Part shown: piece by piece, positions 16,928 to 25,626 of the stretch
Layout: the number at the start of each line of letters is the position of its first letter
Position numbering within the stretch: position 1 is the stretch's first letter
Source: AP-15 sp963747735
GTDB taxonomy: Bacteria > Pseudomonadota > Alphaproteobacteria > ATCC43930 > CGMCC-115725
NCBI GenBank assembly: GCA_963747735.1
Contig: CAVVGE010000007.1
Location: 620,001 to 684,000, forward strand
DNA: 64,000 bases
Reading direction: 5' to 3'
Notes under the pieces: generated by a model
Seen by the model: only the letters and a program-made list of their open reading frames with translations
What the model was told of the DNA's origin: nothing
Databases searched by the model: none
Position numbers and translations under genes: made by a program

Positions 16928-19900
16928 CCGGCTTCAACCTCTCGGAATGGGCGATCCACCACCGCTCCTTCGTGTGGTTCATGATGATCGCCTTTGTCGT
17001 TGCCGGCGTCCTCTCCTATAGCCGGCTCGGGCGCGAAGAAGACCCCGCCTTTACGATCAAGACGATGATCGTCCAGGCCCAATGGCCGGGCGCCACGATC
17101 GAAGACATGATGCTGCAGGTCACCGACCGGATTGAAAAGAAGCTGCAGGAAACGCCGTCGCTCTATTACCTGAAGAGCTACACCAAGCCCGGCGTCTCGA
17201 CCATCTACGTCAATCTCTTGGATACGACGCCGAAGAGCGCCGTCCCCGAGATCTGGTACCAGGTGCGCAAAAAGGTCGCCGATATCAAGGGGACATTGCC
17301 GCAAGGTGTGGTCGGGCCGAGTTTCAACGACGAGTTTGGCGACGTCTTCGGCATCATCTACGCCTTTACCGCCGACGGCTTTACCAAGCGCGAATTGCGC
17401 GACTATGTCGAAGAGGCCCGCACCGAAATCCTGACCGTAAAGAACGCGGCCAAGGCGCAGCTGATCGGCGCCCAGGACCAGAAGATCTATCTCGAGTTCG
17501 ACACCAAGCAACTGGCCGGGCTCGGCGTCAATCGCGACGAGATCATCAACGGGCTGCGCGAGCAGAACGCGGTCGCGCCCTCCGGCGTGGTGCAAACGAG
17601 CCGCGAGAAATTCGCGGTCCGCGTCTCCGGCGCCTTTGGCTCGGCTGACGAATTGAAGCGGATCAACCTTTTCGCCAACGGCAAATTCTTCCGCCTCGCC
17701 GATATCGCGACGATCAGGGAAGGTTATGCCGACCCGCCGCAGCCGATGTTCCGCTTTGACGGCGAGCCGGCGATCGGGCTCGCGATCTCGATGGCGCAGG
17801 GCGGCAACATTCTCGCCTTCGGCGCCGATGTCGCGCGCAAGATGGCCGAGATTACCGGCAATTTGCCGATCGGAATCGAGCCGCACCTTGTCGCCAACCA
17901 GCCGGAAGTGGTCGAGGAATCGGTCGCCCATTTCACCAAATCGCTGTGGGAAGCGATCGCGATCGTGCTCGCGGTCAGCTTTTTGAGCCTCGGGCTGCGC
18001 GCCGGGCTGGTCGTCGCCTGCTCGATCCCGCTCGTGCTGGCGATCGTCTTCGCCTACATGGAATATGCCGGCATCAGCCTGCAGCGCATCTCGCTCGGGG
18101 CGTTGATCATTTCGCTCGGCCTCCTCGTCGACGACGCGATGATCACGATCGAGATGATGGTCAGCCAGCTTGAATTGGGCGTCGATCGCGACCATTCGGC
18201 GACCCATGCGTGGGTCACGACCGCGTTTCCGATGCTGACCGGGACCCTCGTCACCGTCGCCGGCTTTATCCCGATCGGCTTTGCCCAGAGCGGCGCCGGC
18301 GAATATTGCTATTCGCTCTTTGTCGTGATTTCTGTGGCGCTGCTCGCCTCATGGGTCGTGGCCGTCATGTTTGCGCCGGTCATCGGGGTCACGATCCTGC
18401 CACGCACGATGCAGCCGCATGGCGGCGGCCATAAGGGCCCCGGCCGGCTGATGCGCGTCTTTGCCGCGAGCCTGCGGTTTTGCCTGCGCGCCCGCTGGCT
18501 CGTCATCGCCGTGACGGTGGCGCTCTTCGCCGCCTCGGTCATTGGCTACGGGATGATCCAGCAGCAGTTCTTCCCGGCCTCCGACCGGCCCGAGCTATTG
18601 GTCGATCTGACCTTGCCGCAGAATTCCTCGATCTACGCGACCGAAGCCGAGGTCGAACGCTTCGAAGCCGTGCTCAAAGGCGACCCGAACATCGTCGAGC
18701 ACAGCTTTTACATCGGCCAGGGTGCCATCCGCTTTTACCTGCCGCTCAATGTGCAATTGGCCAACGACTATTTCGCCCAGGCGGTGATCGTCACCAAGGG
18801 CTTGAAGGAGCGCGAAATCGTCCGCGCCCGGCTGGAGCACGTGCTCGACACCGAGTTTGCCGATCTGACGACGCGGATTTCCCCGCTCGAAATGGGGCCG
18901 CCGGTCGGCTGGCCGCTGCAATACCGGGTCAGCGCGCCGACCCCCGAGCGGGCGCGCGCCGCGGCCTTCCGCACCGCCGAGGTGATCGGCCGGGACCCCA
19001 GCACGCGGCTGATCAATTTCGATTGGAACGAGCCGATGAAGAGCCTGCGGATCCAGGTCGACCAGGACCGCGTCCGCCAGCTCGGGGTCAGCTCGCAATC
19101 GTTGGCCGATGCGCTCAACGCCGTCGTCACCGGCACCAATGTGACCCAGGTGCGCGACTCGATCTACCTGGTCGAGGTCGTCGCCCGCGCCCCGCTCGGC
19201 GAGCGCGCCTCGCTGCAAACCCTGCGCGACCTCCAGGTCGCGCTCGACAACGGCAAGACCGTGCCGTTGAGCCAGATCGCGACGATCGGCTATGGGCTCG
19301 AGCAGCCGGTGATCTGGCGGCGCGATCTGTTGCCGACGATCACGGTGCAGGCCGATGTGGCGCCGGGGCTCGAGGCAAAGACCGTGGTCGGCCAGCTCGC
19401 GCCACAGATCGCGGCTTTGGCCAAAGAGCTGCCGGCCGGCGACCAGATCGAGGTCGGCGGCACCGTCGAGGAAAGCGCCAAGGGCCTCAGATCGGTCGTC
19501 GCGGTCTTTCCAGTCATGATCTTTCTGATGCTGATCATCCTGATGATCCAGCTGCAAAGCTTTCAAAAGATGCTGCTGGTCATCAGCGTGGCGCCGCTCG
19601 GCCTGATCGGTGTGGTGCTGGCGCTGTTGCCGACCGGCACGCCGATGGGGTTTGTCGCGATCCTCGGCATCATCGCGCTTTCCGGCATGATCATCCGCAA
19701 TTCGGTGATCCTGATCGACCAGATCGACATGGACATCGCCCGCGGGCTCCACCCATGGGATGCGGTCATCGATGCGACGACCCACCGGCTGCGGCCGATC
19801 GCGCTGACCGCCGCCGCGGCGATCCTCGGCATGATCCCGATCGCGCCCGAGGTGTTCTGGGGGCCGATGGCATACGCCATCATCGGCGGGCTCCTGGTCG

Positions 19901-20016
19901 CGACCTTGTTGACCCTCTTGTTCCTGCCCGCCCTCTATGTCGCCTGGTTCCGGATCAAGGAGCCCGAGCGCAAGCCGGAGGCCGCCATTGCCGGAGAACA
20001 CGCCGCCGCCTTTTGA
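16924..20016 (+). CDS. RND efflux pump, inner-membrane permease
   Basis: 1030-residue AcrB/MexF-type proton-driven transporter from ATG 16924, translationally coupled to the adaptor. The first helix (HRSFVWFMMIAFVVAGVLSY), the porter domain with WPGATIEDMMLQVTDRIEKK, TM4 with the proton-relay Asp pair in LGLLVDDAMITIEMM, a second periplasmic domain, and the second helix bundle (GFVAILGIIALSGMIIRNSV) are all in order. No regulator or outer-membrane factor is adjacent, and the substrate is not predictable. Confidence 0.95.
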   Translation: MTGFNLSEWAIHHRSFVWFMMIAFVVAGVLSYSRLGREEDPAFTIKTMIVQAQWPGATIEDMMLQVTDRIEKKLQETPSLYYLKSYTKPGVSTIYVNLLDTTPKSAVPEIWYQVRKKVADIKGTLPQGVVGPSFNDEFGDVFGIIYAFTADGFTKRELRDYVEEARTEILTVKNAAKAQLIGAQDQKIYLEFDTKQLAGLGVNRDEIINGLREQNAVAPSGVVQTSREKFAVRVSGAFGSADELKRINLFANGKFFRLADIATIREGYADPPQPMFRFDGEPAIGLAISMAQGGNILAFGADVARKMAEITGNLPIGIEPHLVANQPEVVEESVAHFTKSLWEAIAIVLAVSFLSLGLRAGLVVACSIPLVLAIVFAYMEYAGISLQRISLGALIISLGLLVDDAMITIEMMVSQLELGVDRDHSATHAWVTTAFPMLTGTLVTVAGFIPIGFAQSGAGEYCYSLFVVISVALLASWVVAVMFAPVIGVTILPRTMQPHGGGHKGPGRLMRVFAASLRFCLRARWLVIAVTVALFAASVIGYGMIQQQFFPASDRPELLVDLTLPQNSSIYATEAEVERFEAVLKGDPNIVEHSFYIGQGAIRFYLPLNVQLANDYFAQAVIVTKGLKEREIVRARLEHVLDTEFADLTTRISPLEMGPPVGWPLQYRVSAPTPERARAAAFRTAEVIGRDPSTRLINFDWNEPMKSLRIQVDQDRVRQLGVSSQSLADALNAVVTGTNVTQVRDSIYLVEVVARAPLGERASLQTLRDLQVALDNGKTVPLSQIATIGYGLEQPVIWRRDLLPTITVQADVAPGLEAKTVVGQLAPQIAALAKELPAGDQIEVGGTVEESAKGLRSVVAVFPVMIFLMLIILMIQLQSFQKMLLVISVAPLGLIGVVLALLPTGTPMGFVAILGIIALSGMIIRNSVILIDQIDMDIARGLHPWDAVIDATTHRLRPIALTAAAAILGMIPIAPEVFWGPMAYAIIGGLLVATLLTLLFLPALYVAWFRIKEPERKPEAAIAGEHAAAF

Positions 20017-20166
20017 AGCAGCCGGGTCGGCGCCGATGTCATCAAAACCGACGAAAACCTGATGATCGCGCGCCACGCCCGCTCGGCGCTCGCAAATCGG
20101 TAAGGGCAGGTCAGCACTTCAGAACCATAGCATGCTTTCGAAACTACAGCAAAAAACCGGCCTTTC

Positions 20167-20196
20167 TTGCAATCTATCGCAAAAATGCTATATTAT
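20167..20196 (+). promoter_or_regulatory. Promoter with inner dyad for the HigB/HigA-type module
   Basis: TTGCAA (20167-20172) and TATATT (20189-20194, 16-bp spacer) or the overlapping TATTAT (20191-20196, 18-bp spacer) make a good sigma-70 promoter in a locally A/T-rich stretch. The -35 hexamer is part of the dyad TTGC-N8-GCAA (20167-20182), a likely operator for the antitoxin. The start codon at 20200 is where transcription should begin, and no ribosome site precedes it, so the mRNA looks leaderless. Confidence 0.6.
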
Positions 20197-20199
20197 GGT

Positions 20200-20523
20200 A
20201 TGAACTGGAGAGTCGAGTTTTTAGACGAGGATGTAAGACACACGCTTTACGCGATGCCTACGGACATCATCGCCAGCTTTATCCGGATCATGGACATGAT
20301 CGAAGGCTATGGCCTTGAGCGGATGCGGGAACCCTACGTGAAGCATCTGCAAGGGCCGCTCTGGGAAATGCAGATGAAGGGCAAGGACGGAATCGCCCGC
20401 GCAGCCTACGTGACCGCCACGGGCCGCCGCGTCGTCGTCGTGCAGGTCTTCCCGAAGAAGACCCGGAAGACGCCGCGCCGCGAGATCGAAACCGCTCTGC
20501 GAAGGGCCAGGGAGGTAAAATGA
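20200..20523 (+). CDS. higB: RelE/HigB-superfamily toxin (phage Gp49-like, DUF891)
   Basis: 107 residues from ATG 20200 (MNWRVEFLDEDVRHTLYAMP). The fold signature of the Gp49/HigB-like mRNA interferase family is seen as LRE-like RMREPYVKHLQGPLWEMQMK, then ARAAYVTATGRRVVVVQVFP and a Lys/Arg-rich KKTRKTPRREIETALRR tail. It precedes an Xre antitoxin with a 4-bp overlap, the toxin-first order typical of HigBA. It should cleave ribosome-bound mRNA when free. The upstream in-frame ATGs at 20167 and 20185 would lie within the promoter and are not used. Confidence 0.9.
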   Translation: MNWRVEFLDEDVRHTLYAMPTDIIASFIRIMDMIEGYGLERMREPYVKHLQGPLWEMQMKGKDGIARAAYVTATGRRVVVVQVFPKKTRKTPRREIETALRRAREVK

Positions 20524-20825
20524 CCCGCAAATACATTTCCGCCCGAGAGTTCGCGGATGAGTGGTTGAAAGACCCGGCGCACAAGGCCGCCTACGATGCG
20601 CTTGAGGATGAGTTTGCCCTTGCCGGGGCGCTGATCGAGGCCCGCAGCAAGGCCGACATGACGCAGGAACAGGTTGCGGAAGCCATGGGGACGACGCAGA
20701 CCGTCATTGCCCGGCTGGAGAGCGGGCGCACCATGCCATCCACCCGCACCCTTGAGCGGTTCGCCAAGGCGACCGGGATGCGCCTGCGTATCAGTTTCGA
20801 GCCTGCGAAACCGGCCAGCCAATGA
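20520..20825 (+). CDS. higA: HigA-type Xre antitoxin
   Basis: 101 residues. It overlaps the toxin stop (ATGA). The helix-turn-helix lies at about residues 42-95, MTQEQVAEAMGTTQTVIARL followed by ESGRTMPSTRTLERFAKATG. The N-terminal region (about 1-40) with EFADEWLKDPAHKAAYDALE is the usual toxin-contact extension. It should neutralise the toxin and bind the dyad upstream. Confidence 0.92.
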   Translation: MTRKYISAREFADEWLKDPAHKAAYDALEDEFALAGALIEARSKADMTQEQVAEAMGTTQTVIARLESGRTMPSTRTLERFAKATGMRLRISFEPAKPASQ

Positions 20826-21040
20826 CCGGGAGGCCCATGAACCGGAACTTCGGTTCCTTCCTTCGATGATCGGAAGGAGCAGGGCATTCGTTGTAAAATT
20901 TTATTCGCTGCGAAAGACGAGCCGCTCACTAACGTTAAACCCCAACGTGACGCGACGCGTCATCATCGGTCCTCCCTAAAAGCCGACGCGAATCGGGCTG
21001 CTAAGACGCGGACAGCGGACCCGTCGTTCCGGGCGCGGGC

Positions 21041-22168
21041 TCAGCTCTGCTTGAAGAAGCTGGCGGCGTTGTCCCACAAGAGCTTCTTCTTGGTTTCGCC
21101 GGACAGGCTCCCCCAGGCGAGGATATTGTCGATCGAGTTCGGGAACTGGCATTCCGAATGCGGGTAGTCGGAGGCGTACATCAAGACGCCGTCGCCGAGG
21201 AACTGGCTGACATAGGCGAAACTGTCCTCGCCCTCGTGGTGCTCGATGCTGCAGAAGAACCGGCCGCTCTGCATGTATTCGCTGGGCTTCATCTTCAGAT
21301 CGGCGGTGCCGCCGACATAGACCGCCTGCTCGTCGAGCCGCTTGGCCCAGAACGGCAGCCAGCCAAAGCCGCCTTCGAGCACCCCCATGCGCAAGGTCGG
21401 AAAACGGTCGTAAAGCCCGCCGCCGATAAAGGAGGCGACAAACCGCATGGCACCCCACGGATGCGCCGCCGCACGGCCGATAAAGATATTCTCCCACAGG
21501 TCGAGATAGCCCGGGTAGTAGGGCGGGTTCCACGTAAAGCTGTGGTTGGCGATCGGCAGATCGTGCTCGGCCGCTTCCTCCCAGATCGGGTAGAGGTCAG
21601 GATGGTCGGCCGGCATGTCCTTGGATAGGAGCGGCAGCACTGCGACCGCCCATTTCGATTTGCCCCATTGCCGGATTTCACGCACCGCTTCCGGCACGTT
21701 GCGCGACGAGGCGACGATCAAGCTCTTCAAACGGTCCGGATAATCCGAGCAAAAGTCCGACATATGGCGGTGATAGGCGCGGACCATGCCGGTTTCGAGC
21801 GTCGGGTCGTCGAGCCCGACGAGGCTGAGCCACGAGGTCGGGATCAAAAAGTGGGTATCGACCCCCTCGTCATTCATGTCGGCAACCCGGTTGGCCGCCT
21901 GGTCGTCCTGGATGCCGGGCCGCGGCATCTTGGTCCCGCGCCATAGCGTCTCGCGCCCGCTGAAGGTTTCGGCCGGCGCCTTCTCGCCCAGCACCCGCCG
22001 GTAAAATTTGGTGCCGACCCGGTATTGATGCATATCGCCGCTCGGCGCCCGGTACGGCGCCAGCTCCGGCAGGCGCGCGCGAAAGTCCGGATCGACGTAA
22101 CGGTCCAGCACCTCGGCGCAGGGATTGACGTGAGTATCGAAATCGTAAGCGCGGTATCCGTTGCGCAT
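21041..22168 (-). CDS. Amidohydrolase-2 family protein (second in window)
   Basis: 375 residues, same superfamily as the gene at 5885-7033 but clearly diverged. The N-terminal motif is YDFDTHVNPCAEVLDRY (single His), with LPIANHSFTWNP in the middle and LMYASDYPHSECQFP near the C-terminus carrying the conserved Asp. KMKPSEYM recurs. It begins 87 bases downstream of the capsule glycosyltransferase on the same strand, so it may be read from that operon, although its job looks unrelated. Confidence 0.85.
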   Translation of the reverse strand: MRNGYRAYDFDTHVNPCAEVLDRYVDPDFRARLPELAPYRAPSGDMHQYRVGTKFYRRVLGEKAPAETFSGRETLWRGTKMPRPGIQDDQAANRVADMNDEGVDTHFLIPTSWLSLVGLDDPTLETGMVRAYHRHMSDFCSDYPDRLKSLIVASSRNVPEAVREIRQWGKSKWAVAVLPLLSKDMPADHPDLYPIWEEAAEHDLPIANHSFTWNPPYYPGYLDLWENIFIGRAAAHPWGAMRFVASFIGGGLYDRFPTLRMGVLEGGFGWLPFWAKRLDEQAVYVGGTADLKMKPSEYMQSGRFFCSIEHHEGEDSFAYVSQFLGDGVLMYASDYPHSECQFPNSIDNILAWGSLSGETKKKLLWDNAASFFKQS

Positions 22169-22255
22169 ATCGCTTCTCCTCGCTGCGGTCTGTCTCGTCG
22201 CGGACCTGCGCCCATGATAGGAGCGCCGGCCATCGCTGTCGACTCTCGCAGGTCG

Positions 22256-23680
22256 TCAGCAGCCGGCGGCGCTGCCCGGGAGCGGCACCGCCGCACCGCC
22301 GTTGGCCAGCCGGTAGATCGCCTTGTTGGTCTCGACATTGAAGGCGGGAAAGCGCCCGCCTGCGCCGAATTGCGGCCGGGCGAGGACGCGCGCCGCCAGC
22401 TCGAGATGATTGCCGATGTCGAAATATTCGATCATGTCGGGATGATAGCGGCCGAATTGCAAAAAGGTATGGGTGCGCGAGGCAATGATGCGGCAGCCGA
22501 GCTCGAGCGCTTGCGAGATCGGGCCGGAAGAGGATTGGCCGACCTCGAGATAGGGAAAGACCACGGTGTCGCAGATCGCCATGCCGGCGAGAAAATCCTC
22601 GTCGCTGGTGGCGCCGAGAAAATGGACCCGCCGCGACAAGTCTTTGGGATGGTCGACCAGGAGATCGCGCATCGCGCTGTCTACCGCGACCGAAACCGCC
22701 GGGGCTCCCGACCCCGGGCAGCCCCGCGTGCGCTCGGCAATGTTGGTGTCGATATAGCCGGCATCGAACAGCGACGAGACGACCGGGTCGAGCGGCTGGT
22801 GCGGCTTGATCTCGTTTGGATGGACGCCGCCGAAAATCAGCAAATGATATTCGCCGGGCAAATGATGCAATGTGCGGATGACGGTGTCGAACCCCTTGTA
22901 GCGCCCAAAAAACCCGAACACCCCGATCAGCTTGCTCTCTGTGGGGACATCGTCGAGGAGCGCAAACCGCCCGCGCGAGGCGGTGCTGCGGATGGCCGCC
23001 GCCTCCGCGGCATCGAGAAACGAGAGCGGGTGGTCGTAGACGTTGCGCAAGCCATAGACGTATTGCATCGTGCGCAGGTCGCGGCGCGTGTGCACGATCA
23101 TCGAGATCGGCTTGAACCGCTGGCCGCGGCGCAGCCGGCGGGCGATCCCGGCCGACAGCAGATGGGCGCGGTTGTATTGCGCCCGCAGAGCCACCGCCTT
23201 GGCCAGTTTTAGCCTGGCGATACAGTCGAAAAATTCCTTGTAGTCGAATGAATCGGTTTCCAGCATCGTGTGAAAAGTCACCGAGAGCTGCGGTGCCGCC
23301 TGCGCCAGCCATCCGAACCGGCGATAGATGTCGCGGCCGGACCGGCCCAGGGTCCCGTGCTCCAGCTGAATGTTGACCGTGTCGAAATTTCGGATTTCGC
23401 GGCAGATCTCGCGAATGTGACGATCGGCAAACCGGTGCACGCGGCGGTGATTGCTGCGCAGCAGGTATTGATCCAAATCGAACACGGTTACCTCGAAGAA
23501 ATCGTCGAGCTGTTTTTTTAAGCTCTTGGTATAGGCGGCGATGCCGCACAGCTCGTTGTAGCTCGACACCAGGGCGAGGCGGGTGCGGGCCGGGCGGGCC
23601 ACCGAGCGGAACGCCGAGGCAAAAGGAGCGGCGCTGGAAAAGACCGGCGATCGTGACGTTTCGAAACCGACGCTCGCCAT
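22256..23680 (-). CDS. Glycosyltransferase of the capsule operon
   Basis: 474-residue GT-B fold protein resembling family 4 (GT4). The first Rossmann domain has LVSSYNELCGIAAYTKSL and VNIQLEHGTLG. The donor domain has KLIGVFGFFGRYKGFDTVI, YHLLIFGGVHP, and the C-terminal ExxG-like region GQSSSGPISQALELGCRIIA. The first 35 residues are low-complexity. It follows KpsE by 33 bases and probably adds sugars to the exported polysaccharide or its anchor in the cytoplasm. Confidence 0.85.
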   Translation of the reverse strand: MASVGFETSRSPVFSSAAPFASAFRSVARPARTRLALVSSYNELCGIAAYTKSLKKQLDDFFEVTVFDLDQYLLRSNHRRVHRFADRHIREICREIRNFDTVNIQLEHGTLGRSGRDIYRRFGWLAQAAPQLSVTFHTMLETDSFDYKEFFDCIARLKLAKAVALRAQYNRAHLLSAGIARRLRRGQRFKPISMIVHTRRDLRTMQYVYGLRNVYDHPLSFLDAAEAAAIRSTASRGRFALLDDVPTESKLIGVFGFFGRYKGFDTVIRTLHHLPGEYHLLIFGGVHPNEIKPHQPLDPVVSSLFDAGYIDTNIAERTRGCPGSGAPAVSVAVDSAMRDLLVDHPKDLSRRVHFLGATSDEDFLAGMAICDTVVFPYLEVGQSSSGPISQALELGCRIIASRTHTFLQFGRYHPDMIEYFDIGNHLELAARVLARPQFGAGGRFPAFNVETNKAIYRLANGGAAVPLPGSAAGC

Positions 23681-23713
23681 AACCTGCTTCTCCTGCCGGC
23701 GCCATTTGCGCTG

Positions 23714-24964
23714 CTAAAGGTGATCGCGCACCGATCTGAGGGTGAGGCCGCCGATCGCCCATATGGCAAAGGCGATCAGGAAAACGGTGGCGAGCGAGCG
23801 CAGCCGGCGCGGATAGAGCGGCTCTTCGGGCAGGCTCGGCGGGACAAAATCGGCGATGTACATCTCTTGGCGGTCGGCGGCGATGCGCGCGCGATCGAGC
23901 GCTTCGAGCGCGTGCTGGTAGGCGTTCTCGGCAAAGCGGCGCTCGCTTTCGAGCTGCTCGTAGGCCCCCATCACCCGCGACAGCGCCTGCGCCTGGGTTT
24001 TCTTCGTGTCGGTGACTTCGCTTTCGACCAAGCGTCGCTCAGCCTGCAGCGACTGGATCCGGGCCTCGAGCAATTTGAGCGGCGGCGCCTCGCCCTGCAT
24101 GTATTCCTTCAGAGTGGACAATTCGGTAGCGGCGCGCACCAGCTCGTCGCGCACCCGCGAATCGAGCGCCTCTGCCGAATTGGCCGTGCGGTGCGGGTCG
24201 ATCAGGCCCTCGCGGTCGCGAAAATCGCGCAGCTTTGCCAGCGCGGCCGTCAGCCGGCCCTCGGCCGCCGCCAGCTGCTTTTCAGAGTCGCGCACCGTGT
24301 CGCGCCGCGCCCGCCGGGACAGCCCGTTGACCAGCCGCTCCGAGGCCGCGAGGACCCCGCGCGCCAACAGGAGCGCGTCCTGCGGGCTGAAGGCACGCGC
24401 CCGAACGACGATCGTGCCGTTGGTCGGGTCGAAAAACGCATCGACCTGCTTGCGCCAATAGGCGGCGAGCTCCTCGACCGGCACTCCCCGGTGCAGCCGC
24501 GACAGCCAATCGGCCTTGCCGGTCGCGAACATCTTGCGCAGGTCGAGCGTCTTGCCGAGATCGTCGACCGCCGCCCGGCTGGCGATGTATTGCACGACAA
24601 CATAGGAATCGAGCCCGATCTGGGTCGGCGACAGGCCGGCTTGAAAGACCGTGCCGGGCTCGGGCCGCACCGGCTCGGCGGAGCGCAGGCCAAAGCGGAG
24701 CTCGGCAACGTATTGGTCGGCGGCGATCGCGAAATAATAGACGGCGGCGAGCGCTGTCGGCAGCGCCACCATGATCAGGAATGACAGCCAAGCCAGCGAA
24801 ACCCGCCGGTGGCCGGGATCGGCCGCCGGCAAGCCCGGCGTGCTCCGGCCGTGCCACGGGACGACCCGGTCGGCGGACACGGCGGGCAGGTTTGCGGCCG
24901 GCTCCGGCCCCGCTGCGGGAGCGCCCGACGGCGGCGGGCGCAGCGCGGTGGCGGCCGTCGTCAT
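23714..24964 (-). CDS. kpsE: Capsule polysaccharide export inner-membrane protein, KpsE/BexC type
   Basis: 416 residues from ATG 24964, which overlaps the KpsT stop. It has a Pro/Ala-rich cytoplasmic N-terminus, TM1 (about 56-80, LSFLIMVALPTALAAVYYFA), and a large periplasmic domain with a long coiled coil (SEKQLAAAEGRLTAALAKLR and later QLESERRFAENAYQHALEAL). A second TM near the C-terminus is preceded by PSLPEEPLYPRRLRS, the Pro-rich motif of polysaccharide co-polymerases. It forms the periplasmic part of the KpsMT-E exporter. Confidence 0.92.
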   Translation of the reverse strand: MTTAATALRPPPSGAPAAGPEPAANLPAVSADRVVPWHGRSTPGLPAADPGHRRVSLAWLSFLIMVALPTALAAVYYFAIAADQYVAELRFGLRSAEPVRPEPGTVFQAGLSPTQIGLDSYVVVQYIASRAAVDDLGKTLDLRKMFATGKADWLSRLHRGVPVEELAAYWRKQVDAFFDPTNGTIVVRARAFSPQDALLLARGVLAASERLVNGLSRRARRDTVRDSEKQLAAAEGRLTAALAKLRDFRDREGLIDPHRTANSAEALDSRVRDELVRAATELSTLKEYMQGEAPPLKLLEARIQSLQAERRLVESEVTDTKKTQAQALSRVMGAYEQLESERRFAENAYQHALEALDRARIAADRQEMYIADFVPPSLPEEPLYPRRLRSLATVFLIAFAIWAIGGLTLRSVRDHL

Positions 24965-25626
24965 GCCGCGGCGTCCTGGAGCATGCAGTGAAACCGGCCG
25001 AGCGCGGCATCGATGTCGTCGAACAGCGTCAATGCGCCATCGGCGAGGATCGCACCCCGGTCGCAGTACTGACGCAGGGTGTCGGTATTGTGGGTCACCA
25101 GAATGATGTCCGAATGGGTGAGGCGCGCGCGAAAGGCTTGCGCACATTTGCGCCGAAACCGCTGGTCGCCGATCTCGGTCACCTCGTCGATCAGATAGAC
25201 GTCGAAATCGATCGCGAGGCAGGCGGCAAAGGCGAGCCGCGCCCGCATTCCCGACGAATAAGTGTTGACCGGCATCGTGAAGTATTCGCCGAGCTCGGCG
25301 AACTCCGCCACGTAATCGACCGTCGGGCGCACCCGCGCGCCGTAGATTCGGGCGAGAAAGGCGGCGTTTTCGCGCCCCGACAGAGCGCCGTGAAACGTGC
25401 CGCCAAAGCCGAGCGGGAACGACACCCGCGCGTCGCGGCGGATGCGGCCGCGGTCGGGCGCCTCGGACCCGGCAATAAGCCTGACCAAGGTCGATTTGCC
25501 GGCGCCGTTGACGCCCAGAATGCCAAAATTGTGGCCGCTGTCGAACGTAGCGGTGACATCGTCGAGCACGGTCTTGCGGCCGCCGCCGGTGCGATAGGCT
25601 TTGACGATCCGCTCGAGCGCAATCAT
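24961..25626 (-). CDS. kpsT: Capsule export ABC transporter ATPase, KpsT type
   Basis: 221 residues from ATG 25626. Walker A is GVNGAGKST (about 39-47). It has the short ABC signature TYSSGMRARLAFA and Walker B with DVYLIDEVTEIGD, the degenerate form seen in KpsT/BexA/Wzt-like polysaccharide exporters, plus the H-loop in ILVTHNTDTL. It overlaps the permease gene by 4 bp on one side and KpsE by 4 bp on the other, so all three are translationally coupled. Confidence 0.95.
   Translation of the reverse strand: MIALERIVKAYRTGGGRKTVLDDVTATFDSGHNFGILGVNGAGKSTLVRLIAGSEAPDRGRIRRDARVSFPLGFGGTFHGALSGRENAAFLARIYGARVRPTVDYVAEFAELGEYFTMPVNTYSSGMRARLAFAACLAIDFDVYLIDEVTEIGDQRFRRKCAQAFRARLTHSDIILVTHNTDTLRQYCDRGAILADGALTLFDDIDAALGRFHCMLQDAAA

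Noticed and set aside
16804..20076. Two frames of over 460 codons on the minus strand across the RND pump gene
   Set aside because: Antisense to an unambiguous 1030-residue transporter; Asp/His/Arg-rich composition typical of antisense frames.
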